A DNA stretch of 64,000 bases from Rhizomys pruinosus (Eukaryota > Chordata > Mammalia > Rodentia > Spalacidae), in NCBI GenBank assembly GCA_009823505.1, contig VZQC01004719.1:467206-531205 (forward strand). Reading direction: 5' to 3'. Made by a program: the position numbers and the translations under genes. Numbering within the stretch: position 1 is the first letter of the stretch; every line of letters begins with the position of its first letter. Below, one piece after another: positions 58,213 to 64,000 of this stretch. The notes under the pieces are model-generated. The model saw only the letters and a program-made list of their open reading frames with translations, searched no databases and was not told the origin of the DNA.

Positions 58213-58409
58213 TTATTTATGTGTATGAGTATATTGCCTGCATGCATATAAGTGCACCCATGTCCTAAAATACCCAGGTAGGTCAGAAGAGGGCATCAGC
58301 TCCCATGGAATGGGATGGTTGTTAGGTACATGTAGGTGCTGGGAATTGAACCCAGGTCCTCTACAAGAGCAGCCAGTGCTCTTAACCACTGAAACATCTC
58401 TCCAGCCCC
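58213..58409 (-). mobile_element. B2 SINE, old
   Basis: Flanked by attcttgaaatgtt (58199-58212) and attcttaaaatatt (58410-58423), two G/A differences in 14. No CpG kept. Confidence 0.92.
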
Positions 58410-58423
58410 ATTCTTAAAATATT

Positions 58424-61150
58424 AATGGCTTCAGTAACAGGATAAGTTCTTGCACCTACTACCATATGGTCTTCATAAGAGAATTAATGTGGGGGTAAGC
58501 CAGCTAGCTACTCTGTACATCAACTCAGTTACCTCTAATTTAGAAATATCATGTTGAAAGAGAAAATTAAGTCTAAATAAAGTCACCAGAATGAGCCCCG
58601 ACCCACTGCAAATCATGTGATCATAGGAAAAGGAAATGTGGATATAGGTAGATACAGAGGGAAGAAGGAAAAAGCCTTCTACTACTCCCAAGAGGGAGTC
58701 TCAGAAGAAAACACCCTGTTGACAACTGATCTCTGGTATCTGTTCACCAAAAGAGTTAGAAAATAATGACTTTTATAGTTTGATCTGTGACACTTTGTTC
58801 TGACTACTTTAGCAAAGTGCAGTCTAGGTACTTCAACTCATTTAGATGTGATAATTCTGTAAGAGACTGCAAATGCAGTGATTCACCTCTTTCTGACTTG
58901 TAGACCTTTACCGTACTTTTCTTAGGTTTCCACAGTAACATCAGCATCAGCTGTGTGTCTGTAGTTCCTTTCAAAGTGGGGAACCTGTTAGATAGAACTA
59001 GTAACTTTGTGGATTAGGAAAACTTGTCCTCAAAGCATCTGACCTCCACTGGTTTCCTATTGAACTAGGAAACACCCTAGGAAGCAGCTCCTGTTGTCCT
59101 TCTGCCTGCAGAGGTCTTGCTTACCAGCTTTCCAGAGACCCTGGTTTGTTTATGACTAGTGCATTTCTAGTCATCTTTGTGAAGATGTGTTTTTTGATCC
59201 TTAGAAGAAGAATAGTAGACCTAATAGTAGACAGTATATTTTCCAGTGTCTGAGTAAACTGTTTTGAATATTTTTTTTATTTTTCCAAGTCTTTGATGCC
59301 TTTCTCAATGCTACCTTAAGGAGGTTCTACCCTTTGTGTCTTTAATATAGAGTCATTAATGGCTCCAAGCATCAATGCACCATCCCTGTAATTTACTAGC
59401 ATCAATCTCAGGTATCCTTTGAGTTCATCGAACTCTGTCACAGACTTGAAGTTCCATATTTAGCCTGCCTAGATTTTTTTTCCTTTTCTTCCTATTGGCC
59501 ATTAAGTAATGCATACCCTGAAGACAACCTACTTATAGAGAGACCACATCTTGGGCTCCACTTATACATATTAGCAGCTATTATTATTATTATGTAATTC
59601 TCTTAGCAACTAAGAAGCTATATATCCCTGGGGCTATATACATAGGTTATAAATTTTTATCCTGGGAGTAATGAGGAATCAGTGGCATTGTGAAGAAAAA
59701 GCATCATCTGACAAGGCAGCTGCATTAGCGTTCACAGGGTGTTTAGAAACGATAAGGTTGATTTTCACTATCAAAGGAGAAAGGCTCCTTTTGTTTCTTG
59801 ATAAGATCCAGAGATAGCCGAAGTTTCAAACTTCTTAGTATTTTCAAGCAAAGACCTCTCTCTATTTCATTTTTCTTGAAATAGAGTGATGCTTTTTCTT
59901 AGTAGGCCTCTGACTTTGCCTCACAACCCTGTAAAGACCACATCTCAGCCATTTTGAAGCCCTACGATCATCAATGAAATCCAGGGCCTGATTTTCATCA
60001 GGTAGAAGATTCTGATCTCCTTTCCAAGCATGCCTTGAGTGGAAAGACCAACGTGACCTTGCTATTTTTTTGTTTCCAAAGCAATCATTTAACAGCCACT
60101 AAATCAATTCTATAAACCGTCATCCCATAAAATAACACACAAAACAAGATTTAACTTTTCATCTGTTTCTACTTGCAGTCCACCAAGAGTTGAGACTCTG
60201 CATCATTGTGATGTTTTTTTGGATCCTGACACATTTGTCATTAGCAATATGGAACTTGATCCTGCTTTCAAATCCTTTTTGAAAGATCTGTTACAAGAAA
60301 ACAATTCAGGCAATGGCCATTTCATCTGTGTTTTGAGAAAGCAGTCTAATATAAAGGATTATTCAGAGAAGAGGAGTGAGGTGTAAGAAAATAGAATGGG
60401 GAGGAGGGGATGCTAAGCTAAGGGTGCATTATTAAGTCAGCACTCAGTATGAAGAACATCTGCTTGTTTCCACTGAACTTTATGACATGTTTTATGAACA
60501 GTGTAAATATCTGAGGAGTGAAAGGAGGAAATGTTTGTCCTTTGGCCCTCATATTGCTTTGGTTAAAGATGGCTCCTGGGCATTAACTCTCCCATACTCC
60601 CAGACTGGTCATGTTTAAGGGCTGAGCAGTTATCTGAAAATATCCTACAACATGGCATTCAAAGAAACTCTCAACATCAAGAGATTTGACATAATGACTG
60701 AAGCTTGCAGCTGTGTGAAGGTTATCAAAGCTGGTGATAAACCATGCCACCTGCACAGTGGCAGCAGTAGCAAACCTAATCTCTTGACTGTGGTTGCACT
60801 GAACATTTCCGATCTGAAGTGCATAACTGGGTTTAGAAGTATTATATACTCAAATATTTATTTTCCAGAATTATTTGTTTATAAGAAAGTCATGGAATTT
60901 TTGCCACAATATACATTTGTTTTTAGGTCTTGATTTTAAATCCTGGAAAGAACTTATAAAACTATGTTATTTTGTAGATTCTTAGTCTGCAAAAAAATTC
61001 CAATTATCTTAGAGTTTTTTGAATGTGTCATTGTAATTGATTTTCCTTTCCAGTTTCTATAGTTCAATTGGACTATCTTTATATGTATAAATGGTTTACA
61101 TGTACCAAAAACTACATAAGAGAATGGCACTGCTGCTGACAAAATATTTA
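58424..61150. other. Single-copy DNA, candidate conserved non-coding region
   Basis: 2.7 kb with no recognised transposon. The best block by texture is 59690-60110 ('gacaaggcagctgcattagc', 'ttagaaacgataaggttgat'). A 93-codon frame at 60652-60933 starts with Met but has no domain I know, no upstream promoter and no splice context, so I do not call it a gene. Confidence 0.4.
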
Positions 61151-63560
61151 TGAATATTCTTCTTATAAACAGATCAAGCCCATTAGAGTGGGGGAACATG
61201 TAAGTCTGAGGGCCACTATAGGAATAATGTGATTGAGCACAGCCAATCACTATTAACCATGACTTTGTACCATGCATCTTCCAACATATAAATAGTGTTT
61301 GATCAAAGTCAAACATCCAACCATCTTCCAGTCATCTCTCCTCCTGCTGGAAATGATGTGTGACTACAGTAGTGGCAATCTGTACACATTATGGTGTGCT
61401 TCTTAGAAAAACCCATTCACTCATAATTTACTTAGTTGAGCTGCCTTATTTCTGGGGAGAGATATCTTGTCAAAATGAGCCCTAGCATTGTCGTCAAAAC
61501 TAAAGGCCCAAACTTCTGTGGCACCCTACAGTACTCCTAGTCAGAATACCTAGTCACTCAGTAATACATACCACTCTGTTTCCCAAAAAGCTTACCTTTT
61601 GGTCTGTGATACCTTCATGGATGAACACTGTCCACAGTTCCCATAAAATTTATCCTCAAAAACTCTAACTCCTTTTCTAGGCACTTCCTATATCCCCTTA
61701 AATCTAAAGTCTAGAGAGAACTACAACCCCTTGAGGTAAGTTTTGGCCACCTCTGTACTCTGTCCCTGGGAGTCCCTTGCAGTATACCCATATTGACAGT
61801 AAATATCCTGTTGGCACTTACCAACTACTGTAGTTGATACTGTAGCTCCTATGCACCCTGTCATCCCACACCCCTGCATGCTGGTTTCCAGTACATTCCT
61901 ATCACCCGTTACAGGGATAATACCTTTTCAATAACTTCCTTGTTCAATATCCTAACATCAAACTACAGACAGAAGCTGTCCAGGGTCAAGAGCACACCAT
62001 TCTCTTTTTCTGAGCTCAATTCTTTCCAGAGTTTTGTTTTCAGCTCCAGTCTGTGAATAAAAGAAACTTTTTTTTATTATCTCCATTCTAGTTGGCAACC
62101 TTTACAGCTTCTTTTACACTTACAACATTAAATACAGCTTCCAGCAAAACACAGATACTGGAAAGTGGGGATTTTCCCAGGGATGAATGTCAGGTCCCAC
62201 AAATCCAGAGGCAAGGGCTACTCCAAATGAAATCTCTTATTTTGCACTTGGCTCCTACCTCCAAATTCTTGCTGCAGTTTATCTCACAGCAGGTTTGCCA
62301 ACCTATAAACTCTCCCAACAGTAGCATAAATCACAGCAATCAATAACCTTTATATATGGTTGTTCTAGATACCATCCAATTCTATCTCTCTTGAGAGAAC
62401 AAAACTCACCCAAAGCTAACACACCAACACCCCTTATATTGCCCCTTGTCAAAGTAACCCAATCACTCTTTTTTTTTTTTTTTTCTGGCAGAATGGGAGC
62501 AAATTCATACACTCTTCTATTTGTGTATTATCACTTACCTCAGTTCCAAAGGAGCTTCTTTTCCTTTTAACACAACTGCAGAGTCATATTTTTCTGCCAA
62601 TTAGACCAGTGTCTGTACCCTTGCATACACTAAACTAGACATCTAAATTACTTCTGCCAATCATTCACTCCTAATCTTGGACTTTGGCTCAAATTGCATA
62701 ATGTAATCTTTATAAAACCCTGTGAATAACAGTTCATGGAAGGGCATAAGGATAGCCAGTGTTGGCCTACCATCCTGTGCCTTGTATACCATCCCCTGTG
62801 AATGAACAGAAACTCTGGATTCTATTTCAAAACATGAAGTTAACACCCATAGTCCTTGAAAACTGCCACTGTTTGAATTCACCAAGTTACCCATGGAGGC
62901 ATGTGTCTAGTTCTAAAGTAGGAATGCTTTGTCTGTGTGAACCAGTCAGGATAGTTCAAGACATGAGGAAAAGAACTAGAGACCAAACCAAATTTCATAG
63001 ATAGTTCCCATGGATGACTGGGAAGAAATTTAGTATGGCTGTCCTTATTGCTTCCCTTTCCAAGACCACATGTTTTCAACTGTTTGTTGCTTGTATTCAA
63101 TCCCTAAATGTTCACAATACTTGAAAAGTTTGTTTCTGGTAGAATTGAATAATACCAGGTCCAGGTGTGCTTCAAAACAGATCCCAGCCAATATTATTAG
63201 ATAATCCAGAATCCCTGAACTGTTAGAAGTCATCAGGAATTTCTCTCCCAGCTAATACTAATCAATCGCCCCTTCATGACTGCTCCCCAGGGTCCTTTGA
63301 CCATTAGTAAGAAGAACTCTATGACACTATTCAGCCTAAAGAAGATCCAGAGGATCCATACCTTTGATCAAACAAGATAGGTCATGGGAGAAGCTGAGAG
63401 GAAAAGCTAATCCGAGGCCACAGTTTGAATGAAGTGACACAGCATAGCCAATCAAAATCAACCACAAGCTATTATATAAATCTTTCACCCTGTCAACCCT
63501 CTCCAGACCCAAAGTCAAATGGACCAATTAGAACTGTCCTCATTTGCATTGTTAGAAGAG
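61151..63560 (+). other. Possible unrecognised LTR-flanked unit
   Basis: Two related promoter-like segments 2.2 kb apart. First: 'gggccac' ... AGCCAATCA (CCAAT at 61243-61247) ... TATAAAT at 61287-61293. Second: 'gaggccac' ... AGCCAATCA (63448-63452) ... TATAAAT at 63475-63481. Aligned words also include GAAT-A-GTGA and AACCA. The intervening DNA is C-rich on the plus strand, has no long open frame and matches no family I know. It could be an old ERV with paired LTRs or two chance promoter-like elements. Confidence 0.3.
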
Positions 63561-63626
63561 AAAACTGAAAACAACTACTCTTTGGATTATATACAGTAAG
63601 CATTTATTTAAAAAAAACTATTCTGT

Positions 63627-64000
63627 TTTCTCATGGTCAGTTGAGGATCTGGTCCTCAGGGGTCACTTGGTTTTTTTGGGGGGAGGGTGAGGTGGAAGGC
63701 CCTGGCTCCTTTTGGCTTTTCATTTACCAGTTCCATCCACTCAAGGACAAAATCAGGTCTTGCTAGGCCAGGCTTCTTAAGCATCCAAAAGGAAAGTATA
63801 ACTCGAAATAAATAATCAGTATGGCCTGAGAAATTATACTTTAGATTTAAACTTGATATCTTAGTAAAAAGAAAAAAAGAAAAAAAAAGAGAGAGAGCAC
63901 TGTTGTTTTGCCTGTCTTCAATTCTTACTGGCAAGTGCATCTACTCTGTGGCTGCCACTGTTTTTGCCATTCTTCAAAGACATGAGATACAGCCTTTTAA
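63627..64000 (+). mobile_element. Composite repeat copy 2, runs off the window
   Basis: 63783-64000 matches 26343-26560 directly; 63630-63778 matches 26205-26340 only as reverse complement. A minus frame (63656-63940) shares 'LKYNFSG-TDYLF-VILSF' with the frame in copy 1, but that reflects DNA similarity rather than a conserved protein. Confidence 0.55.

Noticed and set aside
60652..60933. 93-codon plus-strand frame beginning with Met
   Set aside because: No recognisable domain, no splice or promoter context, and frames of this length are expected by chance in 64 kb.

Overview
The window is nuclear DNA of a muroid rodent. The evidence is many B1 (7SL-derived) and B2 (tRNA-derived) SINEs, rodent L1 elements, MaLR LTRs of the MT/ORR1 kind and ERVL-type LTRs. 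The B2 3' half and L1 3' ends do not look like standard mouse or rat copies, so a cricetid or another non-murine muroid is my guess; the species is not resolved. I found no protein-coding gene, tRNA, rRNA, snRNA or CRISPR array that I can support. Long open frames are chance frames or decayed transposon ORFs.

Layout. 1-7.2 kb: an L1 3' UTR in minus orientation, AT-rich single-copy DNA, a GC-richer LTR-like block (2.34-3.13 kb), B1s and a B2. 7.2-9.5 kb: an L1 3' UTR split by a MaLR element whose two end LTRs belong to different families. 9.5-13.3 kb: old SINEs, an ERVL-type LTR and a conserved-looking non-repeat block (12.5-13.1 kb). 13.3-16.4 kb: an MLT1-like relic and a long ERV LTR-like segment on the minus strand, interrupted by a 5'-inverted L1 with intact target-site duplications. 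16.4-26.2 kb: single-copy DNA, MaLR LTRs, L1 3' UTR pieces and a B2-in-B2 nest. 26.2-37.4 kb: a composite repeat, old and young L1 pieces carrying B1/B2 insertions, and LTRs. 37.8-49.9 kb: one near-full-length L1 on the minus strand, itself split by a second near-full-length L1 (41.76-47.40 kb), a MaLR LTR and a B2. 49.9-64 kb: mostly single-copy DNA with scattered SINEs, two L1 3' ends, a compound microsatellite, a possible unrecognised LTR pair (61.2 and 63.4 kb), and a second copy of the composite repeat running off the right edge.

The main information is the order of insertion, because many elements still have readable target-site duplications: old L1, then MaLR LTR, young L1 and SINEs inside it; B2 without an internal duplication, then B2 with the duplication inside it. 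Several non-repeat blocks dense in homeodomain/POU-like words could be regulatory DNA of a distant gene, but that is inference and needs cross-species alignment. I saw no convincing new gene system. The least explained items are the composite repeat with an inverted arm, the mismatched-LTR MaLR element, the 33-bp repeat array in the old L1 ORF1, and the 61-63.5 kb paired promoter-like motifs.
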